64,000 nucleotides of DNA from UBA1127 sp965116355 (GTDB taxonomy: Bacteria; Chloroflexota; Dehalococcoidia; Lucifugimonadales; UBA1127): the NCBI GenBank assembly GCA_965116355.1, contig OZ220679.1, positions 744,001-808,000 of the forward strand. The letters run 5' to 3'. This document shows, one piece after another, positions 8,401 through 16,665 of the stretch. A program made the position numbers and the translations under genes. Position 1 is the stretch's first letter. Every line of letters begins with the position of its first letter. The notes beneath the pieces are model-generated. The model was not told the DNA's origin. It was given only the letters and a program-made list of their open reading frames with translations, and did no database searches.

Positions 8401-9702
8401 ATGCTGAGTCAGCAGGAAAACGAGTTCCTCACGACCACCAATCGGGGCACGCCAATGGGCGAGCTCTTCCGCCGGTACTGGCAGCCCTTCCTCCTCAAGA
8501 GCGAGCTGCCAGAAAACGACGGTCCGCCCGTTCGGGTTCGCCTCCTCGGAGAGGACCTGATCGCCTTCCGTGACACCGATGGCCGCGTCGGCCTCATCGG
8601 CGAGCGGTGCCCGCACCGGGGCGCATCCCTTTACTTCGGCATCAACCAGGAATGCGGCATCATGTGCATCTATCACGGCTGGAAGTTCGACGTGAACGGG
8701 AATTGCGTGGACATGCCCTCGGATGTGCCGGGCAGCCGATTCATGGAAAAGGTGCACGCCACGTCGTATCCCACCATCGAGTCGGCCGGCGTCATCTGGG
8801 CCTATATGGGCCCGGCTGAGAAACAGCCCCCGCCGCCCAGCTACATCATGAACATGCTGCCGGAAGATAACGTGGTGGCGCAGCGCACACCAATCTACTG
8901 CAACTACCTCCAGAGCATGGAGGGCAACTTGGACTCCACCCATATTGGCACCCTGCACATGTACTACGAGAACCTCATCCCGGCGGACCTGGAGTACGAC
9001 AAGCCCGGACACCCCTCCCGCCGATTCTCCAGCTACGTCTCCGGGACGGAGAAGTACGCCCGCATCGACGTGCAGGACACCGATTACGGCTACCGGCTAA
9101 TCGCGGTGCGCAAGACGCCGAAGGGCAACCAGCATGTGCGCATCAACTGCCTCGCGTTGCCGATCATGTCATGGATCGCCGCGCCGCGGGGTCTCGGCAG
9201 CATCTTCACCCAGCTCCCCATCGATGATCACAACTGCATGCGCATCGGCTGGCAGTTCAACCCCGACCGGCCCTTCTCGCAACAAGAGCGGGCAGGCATG
9301 GCTGCACAGAGCATGATGATGGACCCCGCAAACCCCAAGCTTCGGCTGAAGAGGCTTGATAACGACTACCTGCAGGACAGGGCGGCGCAGAAGAGCAAGA
9401 ATCCGCCTGGCATTTGGCCCGGGGCGGAACAGGACTACTGCGTGACAGAGACCATGGGCGCCATCATGGACCGTACCAAGGAGCACCTCTACCACGGCGA
9501 CGCCGCCATCGTGCGGCTGCGGCAGATGCTCGGCAAGGCGGCGCGCAACCTGCAGGAAGGCATTGAGCCTCCGGGCGTGAACGGCGAGATCCCCTACCAC
9601 AAGATCCGCTCCGAGGACATTGTCATCGGCCCGGACGACGACCCGTGGCTCGTCGCCACGGACGCCGGCGAGAGCGCGACGCGCGGCCAGCGATTGCGTT
9701 AG
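8401..9702 (+). CDS. Rieske non-heme iron oxygenase, alpha subunit (paralogue 1)
   Basis: A 433-residue ring-hydroxylating oxygenase or O-demethylase alpha subunit of the phthalate dioxygenase/vanillate demethylase type. The Rieske 2Fe-2S ligands are Cys70, His72 (CPHRG), Cys89 and His92 (CIYHGW). The mononuclear iron site is seen in SMEGNLDSTHIGTLH near residues 172-186. These enzymes add oxygen to aromatic rings or remove O-methyl groups using electrons from a separate reductase, which is not in this window. The start has GGGGAGG 5 nt upstream. The next gene is a close paralogue 54 bp downstream. The divergent amidohydrolase supports a catabolic role. Substrate unknown. Confidence 0.92.
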   Translation: MLSQQENEFLTTTNRGTPMGELFRRYWQPFLLKSELPENDGPPVRVRLLGEDLIAFRDTDGRVGLIGERCPHRGASLYFGINQECGIMCIYHGWKFDVNGNCVDMPSDVPGSRFMEKVHATSYPTIESAGVIWAYMGPAEKQPPPPSYIMNMLPEDNVVAQRTPIYCNYLQSMEGNLDSTHIGTLHMYYENLIPADLEYDKPGHPSRRFSSYVSGTEKYARIDVQDTDYGYRLIAVRKTPKGNQHVRINCLALPIMSWIAAPRGLGSIFTQLPIDDHNCMRIGWQFNPDRPFSQQERAGMAAQSMMMDPANPKLRLKRLDNDYLQDRAAQKSKNPPGIWPGAEQDYCVTETMGAIMDRTKEHLYHGDAAIVRLRQMLGKAARNLQEGIEPPGVNGEIPYHKIRSEDIVIGPDDDPWLVATDAGESATRGQRLR

Positions 9703-9756
9703 CCGGCTGCGCCAGCTCGCGCCGTCGCGTAGAAGCACCGAGAGGGGGACAGGGCA

Positions 9757-11061
9757 ATGCTCAGCCAGCGGGAAAACGATTTTCTTACGCAGACCAACCG
9801 CGGAACGCCCATGGGCGAGCTGTTCCGCCGCTACTGGCAGCCCTTCCTGCTGACGGAGGAGCTGCCGAAGAACGACGGCGACCCAATCCGTGTCCGGCTC
9901 CTCGGCGAGGACCTGGTTGCCTTCCGCGACACCAACGGCAAGGTGGGCCTCGTCCAGGAGGCGTGTCCCCACCGAGGCGCGTCGCTGTACTACGGCCTCA
10001 ACAGTGACTGCGGCCTCATGTGCATCTACCACGGCTGGAAGTTCGACGTGGACGGCAACTGCGTCGACATGCCCTCGGACATCCCCGGCAGCCGCTTCAA
10101 GGAGAAGGTGCACATCACCTCATACCCAACGCTTGAGTCGGCGGGCGCCATCTGGGCTTACCTTGGCCCGCCGGAGAAGCAGCCCCCGCCGCCGAGCTAC
10201 TGGATGAACGTGCTGCCCGAGGACGAGGTGGTCGCCAACCGCACGCCCATCTACTGCAATTACCTCCAGAGCATGGAAGGCAACCTCGACTCCACCCACC
10301 TCGGCACCCTGCACCACTTCTACGAGAACGAGGTCCCGGAGGACCAAGACTACGACAGGCCGGGGCACCCCAGCCGCCGGTTCTCGCAGTTCATCACGGG
10401 CACGCGGAAGTACGCGCGCATTGACGTGCAGGACACGGACTACGGCTACCGGCTCATCGCTGTGCGCGAGACCCCCAAGGGCAACCAGCACGTGCGCATC
10501 AACTGCCTCGCACTGCCGGTCATGTCGTGGATCGCGTCACAACGAGGGCTCGGGGGCATCCTGACGCAGTTGCCCATCGACGACCACAACTGCATGCGCA
10601 TCGGCTTTCGCGTGCGCCCCGGACAACCCTTCACGGAAGAGGAGCGTCAGGCCATCCGCGAGGAGCGCAGGGCGCTCTTCGACCCGGCGGACGCCCGGCT
10701 GCGCCTCAAGCGCATGGAGAATGAGTACCTGCAGGACCGCGATGCCCAGAGGGACGTCCACCCTCCGGGCATCATGCCCATCGCCGAGCAGGACTACTGC
10801 GTGACGGAGACCATGGGGCCCATCATGGACCGCACCAAGGAGCACCTCTACCACGGCGACGCTGCCATCGTGCGGCTCCGGCAAATGCTCGCCAAGGCGG
10901 CCCGCGACCTGCAGGAGGGCATCGAACCGCCGGGCACGAACGGCGAGATTCCCTACCACCGAATCCGGTCGGAGGACATCGTTATCGGCCCGGACGACGA
11001 CCCGTGGCTCGTCGCCGCGGACGCCGGGGAGACAGCCAAGCGCGGCGAGCGGCTGCGCTAG
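9757..11061 (+). CDS. Rieske non-heme iron oxygenase, alpha subunit (paralogue 2)
   Basis: A 434-residue paralogue of the gene just upstream, collinear over the whole length with long identical stretches. The Rieske ligands Cys70, His72, Cys89 and His92 occupy the same positions. The catalytic iron site includes Asp178, His181 and His186. Divergence is greatest around residues 40-80 and 285-330, including the putative substrate-pocket half. Tandem duplication is the evident origin. The two may act on different substrates or form a hetero-oligomer. The start has a GAGGGGGAC-type purine-rich site upstream. A hairpin terminator follows at 11081-11115. No ferredoxin or reductase gene is adjacent. 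Confidence 0.92.
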   Translation: MLSQRENDFLTQTNRGTPMGELFRRYWQPFLLTEELPKNDGDPIRVRLLGEDLVAFRDTNGKVGLVQEACPHRGASLYYGLNSDCGLMCIYHGWKFDVDGNCVDMPSDIPGSRFKEKVHITSYPTLESAGAIWAYLGPPEKQPPPPSYWMNVLPEDEVVANRTPIYCNYLQSMEGNLDSTHLGTLHHFYENEVPEDQDYDRPGHPSRRFSQFITGTRKYARIDVQDTDYGYRLIAVRETPKGNQHVRINCLALPVMSWIASQRGLGGILTQLPIDDHNCMRIGFRVRPGQPFTEEERQAIREERRALFDPADARLRLKRMENEYLQDRDAQRDVHPPGIMPIAEQDYCVTETMGPIMDRTKEHLYHGDAAIVRLRQMLAKAARDLQEGIEPPGTNGEIPYHRIRSEDIVIGPDDDPWLVAADAGETAKRGERLR

Positions 11062-11080
11062 CACGCTCGAATCAGGCACG

Positions 11081-11115
11081 CAAGAAGGGCCTCCGCGACG
11101 GCGGGGCCCTTCTTG
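11081..11115 (+). terminator. hairpin terminator after the Rieske pair
   Basis: An 11-bp stem (11081-11091 with 11105-11115) with a 13-nt loop begins 20 nt after the stop codon of the second Rieske gene. The T-tract is weak (TTGCGGG follows), so termination may be partial. Confidence 0.6.
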
Positions 11116-11155
11116 TTGCGGGTCCGCTCCGTTCCCTGCGCTCGACGGGGAGGGG

Positions 11156-11184
11156 TTGACACCCACCCCCACGCGCCCCATGTT
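11156..11184 (+). promoter_or_regulatory. promoter for recN
   Basis: TTGACA (11156-11161), a 17-nt spacer and CATGTT (11179-11184) precede recN, whose ATG is 33 nt further on. It lies just after the terminator of the Rieske genes, so recN appears to start a new transcript. The -10 is weak. Confidence 0.45.
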
Positions 11185-11216
11185 GGGTTCAATCGGCACG
11201 CCCGGCTGACGAGGAC

Positions 11217-13034
11217 ATGCTTCACGTCCTGACCATCACGGACTACGCGCTCATAGACCACCTGGAGCTTGCCTTTGCTCCCGGCCTCAACGTCCTGACC
11301 GGCGAGACCGGCGCGGGCAAGTCCATCATCGTTGACGCCATCAGCCTGCTGCTCGGCAAACGCGCCGAGGAGGGCCTGATCCGCGCCGAGGCCCGCCAGG
11401 CCCGCGTGGAGGGCCTCTTTGCCCTCTCGTCCGAGGAAGCCGAGGCCGCCCGCGATGTCCTCGATGAGGCCGGCCTTCCCGCCGGCGACGCCGAGGAAAT
11501 CGTCGTCGTGCGGGAGATCAACCACCAGGGCCGCAACGTCTGCCGCGTCAACGGCGCCATCGTGCCCCTCCGCGTGCTCACCGCCCTCAGCGAGCGGCTG
11601 GTCGACATCCACGGGCAGGGCCAGCAGCTCCCGCTCCTCAACGTTCGCACGCAGCTTGCTATCCTGGACCGCTTCGCCGGGTTGGAGCCGCAGGCCGCCG
11701 GGGTAGCCGACGCCGTCGGTCGGCTGCGCGCCGCGCGGCAGGAGCTCGCCACCCTGCGGACGGACGAGCGCGAACTTGCCCGCCGCGCTGACTTGCTCCG
11801 CTTTCAGAGCGACGAAATTGCTTCGGCGCGCCTGGAACCGGGAGAGGATGAGCAGCTCGAGGCCGAGCGCGCCGTCGCTGCCAACGCCGAGCGCCTGCAG
11901 TTGCTCGCCGCGCAGGCGTATGGCGCCATCTATGAGGGCGACGACCACGCCGCCGCCGTTGACAGCCTGAGTGCTGCGGCCCAAGCCGTAGCCGGTCTCG
12001 CCCACGTGGACCCTTCTATCGATAGCCTCCGCCAGGACGCGGAGTCGCTCGTGATTCAGGCACAGGAGCTCGCGCGCTCCCTGGCGTCCTATCGCGACAG
12101 CGTTGACGCCGACCCGGCGCGGCTGCAGGAGATCGAGGACCGGCTGGAAGTCATCCGCGGGCTCAAGCGCAAGTACGGCGCCACCATCGAGGAGGTGCTC
12201 CGTTTTGGCGAGGAGGCTGCTGCTGAGCTAGCCAGCATCGCCCACAGCGGCGAACGGGCGGAAGCGCTGGAGGCAGAGGAGCGCGAGCTGTTGACCATCA
12301 TCGGCGCGCGGTCCGCGGAGCTCTCCTTGCTTCGGCGGGTCGCGGCAGGACGTCTGTCCGCTGCTGTGCAGGCGGAGCTCGCCGACCTTGCGATGGAGTC
12401 CACAACGTTCCACGTCGACGTGACGCAGCAGCCCACGGACGATGGCGCCCCTGTCTCGTGGCCGGACGGCTCGGAGGGCACTTTCAGCTTCGACGCCACC
12501 GGCATCGACCGCGTCGAGTTCCTCCTGTCGCCCGGCCCCGGCGAGCCGCTGCGCTCACTGGCGGCGACGGCGTCCGGGGGCGAGACCTCGCGGCTCATGC
12601 TGGCAATCAAAGGTGTGCTCGCCGCAGACGCGGGCCCGCCAACCCTCATCTTCGACGAGGTCGACGCGGGCATTGGCGGCCGCGTGGGGGCGGTGGTGGG
12701 CGTCAAGACTTGGCAACTGTCGGCGGACCGGCAGGTGCTTTGCGTCACGCACCTCCCGCAGATTGCGGCCTTCGCGGACCTGCACTTGCGGATTGCCAAG
12801 GGCGTATCGGCGGGCCGCACCGTCACGACGGCCGAGGCCCTCTCGACGCAGACCGTCGTCGAGGAGCTGGCGCACATGCTCGGCGGTGCCAGCCTTGCAT
12901 CCCGCCAGCACGCGCAAGAGATGCTGGAGCGGACCACGCGGTGGAAGGGCGGCGATGACGGCTCGCGGGGGCAGATCTCGCTGGAGGGCCTCGCTGTCGG
13001 GCTTGAAGTGGACACCGGAGGGCCCAGCGGCTAG
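11217..13034 (+). CDS. recN: DNA repair protein RecN
   Basis: A 605-residue SMC-like ATPase that acts in recombinational repair of double-strand breaks. It has Walker A (GETGAGKS, residues 30-37), a long charged helical middle region forming the coiled coil, an ABC signature (SGGETSRLMLAIK) near residue 455, and Walker B (LIFDEVDAGIGG) near 477. Length and domain order match bacterial RecN. The frame starts with MLHVLTITDYALIDHLELAF, the standard RecN N terminus. The stop is 36 nt before the peroxiredoxin gene, so both may share a transcript, which would join DNA repair with peroxide defence. Confidence 0.95.
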   Translation: MLHVLTITDYALIDHLELAFAPGLNVLTGETGAGKSIIVDAISLLLGKRAEEGLIRAEARQARVEGLFALSSEEAEAARDVLDEAGLPAGDAEEIVVVREINHQGRNVCRVNGAIVPLRVLTALSERLVDIHGQGQQLPLLNVRTQLAILDRFAGLEPQAAGVADAVGRLRAARQELATLRTDERELARRADLLRFQSDEIASARLEPGEDEQLEAERAVAANAERLQLLAAQAYGAIYEGDDHAAAVDSLSAAAQAVAGLAHVDPSIDSLRQDAESLVIQAQELARSLASYRDSVDADPARLQEIEDRLEVIRGLKRKYGATIEEVLRFGEEAAAELASIAHSGERAEALEAEERELLTIIGARSAELSLLRRVAAGRLSAAVQAELADLAMESTTFHVDVTQQPTDDGAPVSWPDGSEGTFSFDATGIDRVEFLLSPGPGEPLRSLAATASGGETSRLMLAIKGVLAADAGPPTLIFDEVDAGIGGRVGAVVGVKTWQLSADRQVLCVTHLPQIAAFADLHLRIAKGVSAGRTVTTAEALSTQTVVEELAHMLGGASLASRQHAQEMLERTTRWKGGDDGSRGQISLEGLAVGLEVDTGGPSG

Positions 13035-13070
13035 AATTTCCTCTGCCCAGAACACTTTCGGGAGGGACTC

Positions 13071-13532
13071 ATGGCCATCGATGCAGGACAGCCAGCGCCG
13101 GACTTCACGCTGGACTCAACCAAGGGCGACCCGGTCACGCTAAGCGGCCTTCGCGGCAAGAAGGTGGTGCTGGCCTTCTACCCCGCCGCCTTCACCGGCG
13201 GCTGAACCAACGAGCTCACCGCACTCAGTTTGGAGTGCGACAAGTACGTCGCGCAGGATGCGCAGATCCTCGCAATCTCCTGCAACGCCCGCTTTACCCT
13301 GACCAAATTTGCCGAGAGCCTGGGCGACCCCGACTTTCCGCTGCTGGCCGACTTCTGGCCGCACGGCGCCGTCGGGCAGGACTACGGCGTCTTCAACGAC
13401 CAGCGCGGCATCCACTCCCGCAGCATCTTCATCGTCGACCGCGACGGCGTCATCCAGTATTCCCGGGTCTACGAGCCCGGAACGCTCCCGGAGAACGAGG
13501 AGCTGCTGGCGGAACTCGCAAAGATCACTTAG
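13071..13532 (+). CDS. AhpE-like peroxiredoxin with in-frame TGA (probable selenocysteine)
   Basis: Reading through a TGA at 13203-13205 gives one 153-residue peroxiredoxin from ATG 13071 (GGGAGG upstream) to TAG 13530-13532. The TGA is residue 45, exactly where one-Cys AhpE-type peroxiredoxins have the peroxidatic Cys: the local sequence reads FYPAAFTGG, then TGA, then TNEL. The TxxC threonine (Thr42) and the later Arg in the IHSRSIF strand are kept. Both halves are fully typical, so a pseudogene is unlikely. The role would be reduction of peroxides by a selenolate. A hairpin fitting a bacterial SECIS follows. The gene lies 36 nt after recN. No sel genes are in the window, so decoding must rely on genes elsewhere. 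Confidence 0.85.
13203..13239 (+). promoter_or_regulatory. TGA codon and candidate SECIS hairpin, gene 1
   Basis: After the TGA (13203-13205), a perfect 7-bp stem (13220-13226 with 13233-13239) closes a 6-nt loop AGTTTG. The loop starts 22 nt after the end of the TGA, within the 16-37 nt window usual for bacterial SECIS, and has a G at its second position. It lies inside the coding sequence, as SelB-dependent elements do. Folding and homologue covariation would test it. Confidence 0.6.
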
Positions 13533-13635
13533 CCGTCGCCCAACAGACGCACGCGAAGGGCCGCGCCCCATGTGCTATCGTGGAGGCGCGGCCTTGCTTT
13601 GCATGTTATTGACTGGCCCGTGAATCGGAGATGAT

Positions 13636-14523
13636 GTGTCGGACGCGACAGAGGCCACAAGGGCGACGGTAGACCTCTTCCGGGAGGGCGACTTGGTGTT
13701 GCTCATCGACCGGAAGCGGCGGCGGTACCTGCAGCGACTTGCCGAGCGCGGCACGTTTCAGACGCACCTCGGCATCGTGGCCCACACCGAGATCATTGGG
13801 CAGGCCGTCGGGTCGCGCGTGCTCGTGGGCGGGCACCGCTATCTCGCCCTGCGGCCCACTCTCGCCGAGTACACGCTGGAGTCGAAGCGGCTGACCCAGA
13901 TCGTCTACCCCAAGGACGTCGGCGCCATCCTCGTGGCCGCCGACATCTTTCCGGGCGCGCGGGTGCTGGAGGCAGGGCTCGGGTCGGGCTCGCTCAGCAT
14001 GGCGCTGCTGCGCGCTATCGGCCCCACGGGCGAGCTCTTCTCGTACGAGGTCCGTGAAAGCTCCATTCCCGGCGCGCAGGACAACATCCGCGCAGCCCTG
14101 GGCGAGACGCCCAACCACACCGTACGTTGCCATGACCTCTATTCGGGCATCCCTGACCAGGGGCTCGACCGGGTGGTGCTGGACGTGCCGGAGCCGTGGC
14201 AGGCGGTGGAGCACGCGGCGCAGGCCCTGTCCCCGGGAGGCGTCTTCCTCGCCTACCTGCCGACCGTGCTGCAGGTGCACAGGCTGGTGGATGCGCTCAA
14301 CCGGGAGCCGGAGTTTGACCTGGTGGACTCCTTTGAGGTGCTGCACCGCCCGTGGCACGTTACTAGGCGTAGCGTCCGGCCCGTGCACCGCATGGTGGCT
14401 CACACGGCCTTCCTGACGACGGCCCGCAAGTGCGCGCCCGGCAAGCTCCTCCGCCTCGACGACCAGGGCGCGCCGTGGTACCCGGAGGAAGCGGATCCGC
14501 CCGTCCCCGACGCCGCGTCGTAG
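13636..14523 (+). CDS. trmI: tRNA (adenine-58-N1)-methyltransferase
   Basis: A 295-residue class I SAM methyltransferase of the TrmI family, which makes m1A58 in the T-loop of tRNA. The N-terminal beta domain is followed by the family motif TQIVYPKDVGAIL near residue 88, the SAM site EAGLGSGSLSMALL near 114, and DRVVLDVPEPW near 177, where the Asp is catalytic. The start is a GTG at 13636 with GGAG upstream; ATG codons just before it are out of frame. It is convergent with the midA-like gene, with only 6 bp between the two stops. Bacterial homologues are best known in thermophiles, actinobacteria and some Chloroflexota. Confidence 0.92.
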   Translation: MSDATEATRATVDLFREGDLVLLIDRKRRRYLQRLAERGTFQTHLGIVAHTEIIGQAVGSRVLVGGHRYLALRPTLAEYTLESKRLTQIVYPKDVGAILVAADIFPGARVLEAGLGSGSLSMALLRAIGPTGELFSYEVRESSIPGAQDNIRAALGETPNHTVRCHDLYSGIPDQGLDRVVLDVPEPWQAVEHAAQALSPGGVFLAYLPTVLQVHRLVDALNREPEFDLVDSFEVLHRPWHVTRRSVRPVHRMVAHTAFLTTARKCAPGKLLRLDDQGAPWYPEEADPPVPDAAS

Positions 14524-14529
14524 GCTCGC

Positions 14530-15825
14530 CTACCGCGCCTCTTCGCCGCCCCAGGGCAGCCATCCCTGCCGCTCGGCGAGGTGCGGGTACTTCCCCTCCA
14601 TCAGCGGCATGTGCGACGGCGTCGGCATGGGCACGCGCAACGAGTCGACGGCGCGGCGAAGTTCGGCAAGCCGGCGGTTATGGCGAGTGAAGCCCCACAG
14701 GTCTCGGCCGGGGCCTCCCTTGCCCAGCGCCAGCACCCGGAATCCGCCCAAGCCCTCGGGCGCCAACAGCGACTGCATCGCCATGCGGTTGGCCAGGTAT
14801 TCCTGCCGAGGCAGCATACCCGAGAGGTACGACGGCTGCGGCCTCGAACGGCGCGACAGCGCCTCGATGTAGACGTCGGCGCCGAGGTTGCGGAGGAACC
14901 GGCGCTGCGTTGTATACCCAACGGCCCGGACGACGGGGAGGTTGCAGGCGCCCTCGCCGAACTCCTTGACGTTAGTGAAATCCACGTGCGCAGTCATATC
15001 CTGCTGACCCACCCGGACGTAAGGGTTGCCGGTCACCACATGCCTGTAGTGGCAGCGCAGCGTGCCGCCGTTCCGCCAGGGCGCGTACAGCCAACGCGCC
15101 GTGCCGCCGTAGTCGATGACGAGGACGAACCCTCGTTCGAGGCGCCGCACGGCTTCCATCGTCCATTCATGCGCCCTGGTGCAGACCTCGCCGCGATAGC
15201 CCTCCGGCAGGAGCCGGACGAAGTGCTCCAGCGCGATTCTGGCGTCCGGCGTGGGGTCTCCGAGCACCTCCGCGAAGCCGTTGCCGTCCAGGGTGACGTA
15301 CACCTCGCGGGCGACGCCGCCTTCGACGGCGAACCGCGTGACGGGCATCGCGTCAAGGAGCTCGTTGGCGAGGATGCAGCCGACCACTCCCCGCACCGGC
15401 AGGCCGTCGGAACTGATCCATTGTAGACCGGTCGAAACGCCTGCGGGTTTTGCAGGGGTGTAGTCCAGCGCGACATAGCGCAGCGCCCGGGCGAATTCAG
15501 GAAAGTCGGCCTCCACGGCGTCCAGGATGTCCCGCGCCATGACACCACTGCCAGCGCCGGGCTCCAGGACGGTGAAGGGATCGGGCCGGCCGAGGGCCTC
15601 CCACATCTGGCACAGCTGCGCGGCGAGCAGTGTGCCGAAGAGCGGGTGTGCCGTCGGGCTCGTGTAGTAGTCACCTGACGCGCCGACGGGACTTGCGTTG
15701 CGGTAGTAGCCGCCGTCGGGAGAGTAGAGAGTGAGCTCCATGAATCGCGAGAAGGGGATGGGGCCCTCGGCATTGATGGTGTCTCGGATGAGCCGCTCGA
15801 CGGGAAGCATCAGCACACGACCCAC
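14530..15825 (-). CDS. MidA/NDUFAF7-type SAM-dependent methyltransferase
   Basis: A 431-residue member of COG1565. The family opening (GPIPFSRFMELTLYSPDGGYY), the GDYYTSP segment and the SAM-binding VLEPGAGSGVMARDIL (around residue 90) are clear. The mitochondrial homologue NDUFAF7 dimethylates an arginine of complex I; the bacterial target is unknown. The first start codon is a GTG at 15825, and an ATG lies at 15810; neither has a strong ribosome binding site. It ends 6 bp from the convergent trmI stop. Upstream on the same strand is a 71-residue zinc-ribbon protein that ends 36 bp before it. Confidence 0.85.
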   Translation of the reverse strand: MGRVLMLPVERLIRDTINAEGPIPFSRFMELTLYSPDGGYYRNASPVGASGDYYTSPTAHPLFGTLLAAQLCQMWEALGRPDPFTVLEPGAGSGVMARDILDAVEADFPEFARALRYVALDYTPAKPAGVSTGLQWISSDGLPVRGVVGCILANELLDAMPVTRFAVEGGVAREVYVTLDGNGFAEVLGDPTPDARIALEHFVRLLPEGYRGEVCTRAHEWTMEAVRRLERGFVLVIDYGGTARWLYAPWRNGGTLRCHYRHVVTGNPYVRVGQQDMTAHVDFTNVKEFGEGACNLPVVRAVGYTTQRRFLRNLGADVYIEALSRRSRPQPSYLSGMLPRQEYLANRMAMQSLLAPEGLGGFRVLALGKGGPGRDLWGFTRHNRRLAELRRAVDSLRVPMPTPSHMPLMEGKYPHLAERQGWLPWGGEEAR

Positions 15826-15861
15826 TGGTAGGTGGCAGGATAAGTGGACGGAGAGGGCCGG

Positions 15862-16077
15862 CTAGTCGTCGTGAAGCGCCTTGGCTGAGGGGGGAGCAGA
15901 CATGTGGTTCAGGGAGCGGCCGTAGGAGGTGACCTTTTCCCAGCCTACGGAACCAATGGAATTAACGAAGTCTTGTCTGGCGCCACAGAGCTTGCAGACG
16001 CCGCTGCTGGTGGGCCCGTTTGGCGAGTCTATTACCCAATGATGGGCACAGACCTCTATACGACTCTCCATTGCCAT
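15862..16077 (-). CDS. small zinc-ribbon-like protein
   Basis: A 71-residue protein with potential zinc ligands Cys10, His12/His13, Cys28 and Cys31 (CxxH...CxxC), followed by a polar C-terminal tail. The start at ATG 16075-16077 has GGGAGGG 7 nt upstream. An in-frame extension to 16191 has no such site and looks untranslated. The spacing fits a small zinc finger that could bind nucleic acid or a protein, but I do not recognise a named family. It is 36 bp upstream of the midA-like gene. No other gene is seen in the 196 bp between this one and aroH. Confidence 0.65.
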   Translation of the reverse strand: MAMESRIEVCAHHWVIDSPNGPTSSGVCKLCGARQDFVNSIGSVGWEKVTSYGRSLNHMSAPPSAKALHDD

Positions 16078-16273
16078 GAACAAGCCCTCCCTCTTGACCG
16101 AAAGTAGGCGCCAGCCACGGAGACAGCACACAGGTACTGCTTTGAGAGCAAATGACTCGGCAAGTCTACCAAGGACGCACCAATCTGTCAACGATGGCCA
16201 GTTGGTACCGTTGGTAGTGGTCGGGTTTCTTTCCGGCTATCGCATGGAGGAAGTTGGGCCTGGCGCAACGAGG

Positions 16274-16651
16274 CTAGCTGTCGCGGCCGTCACGCTGGCG
16301 GAGGTTGACGGCCCCGCGCAGGTAGACGTTCTGGATCTCGTCCTGGCTCTTCTCGGTGTTGACCAGCAGCATGACACGAATGCACATCGGCAGTCCGCCC
16401 GGCACGTTGATCTCGTGACTGTTCATCAGGGCGACGCCCGTCCAGCCCAGTTGACGCCGGGCGGCTGTCGCGGGGAATGAGGCATTCAGGTCAGGGGTTG
16501 TCGTGAACCAGGCCGCGGCGATGTACTCCGGCTCCAAGCCGTTGGCTTCCACTAACGCCCTGAGCATCTCCTCCGTCGCCTCCGCAATGGCGGCCTCGGT
16601 GTTTTCGGACACCGTCGTCGCTCCCCGGAAGCCCCTGCACATCATCACCAT
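16274..16651 (-). CDS. aroH: chorismate mutase, AroH type
   Basis: A 125-residue monofunctional chorismate mutase of the Bacillus AroH fold. It turns chorismate into prephenate for phenylalanine and tyrosine synthesis. The signature segments RGFRGATTV, FTTTPDLNASFPA, SHEINVPGGLPMCIRV and QDEIQNVYLRGAV match the family along its whole length, with the active-site Arg residues present. AAGGAG lies about 10 nt before the ATG. It follows trpA by 14 bp on the same strand, so aroH and trpA are almost certainly co-transcribed, joining branches toward Phe/Tyr and Trp. Confidence 0.95.
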   Translation of the reverse strand: MVMMCRGFRGATTVSENTEAAIAEATEEMLRALVEANGLEPEYIAAAWFTTTPDLNASFPATAARRQLGWTGVALMNSHEINVPGGLPMCIRVMLLVNTEKSQDEIQNVYLRGAVNLRQRDGRDS

Positions 16652-16665
16652 GGACGCAGCTCTCC

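Noticed and set aside
13230..13532. 100-residue frame starting inside the peroxiredoxin as an independent gene
   Set aside because: No ribosome binding site before 13230; it is the 3' part of the TGA-containing peroxiredoxin.
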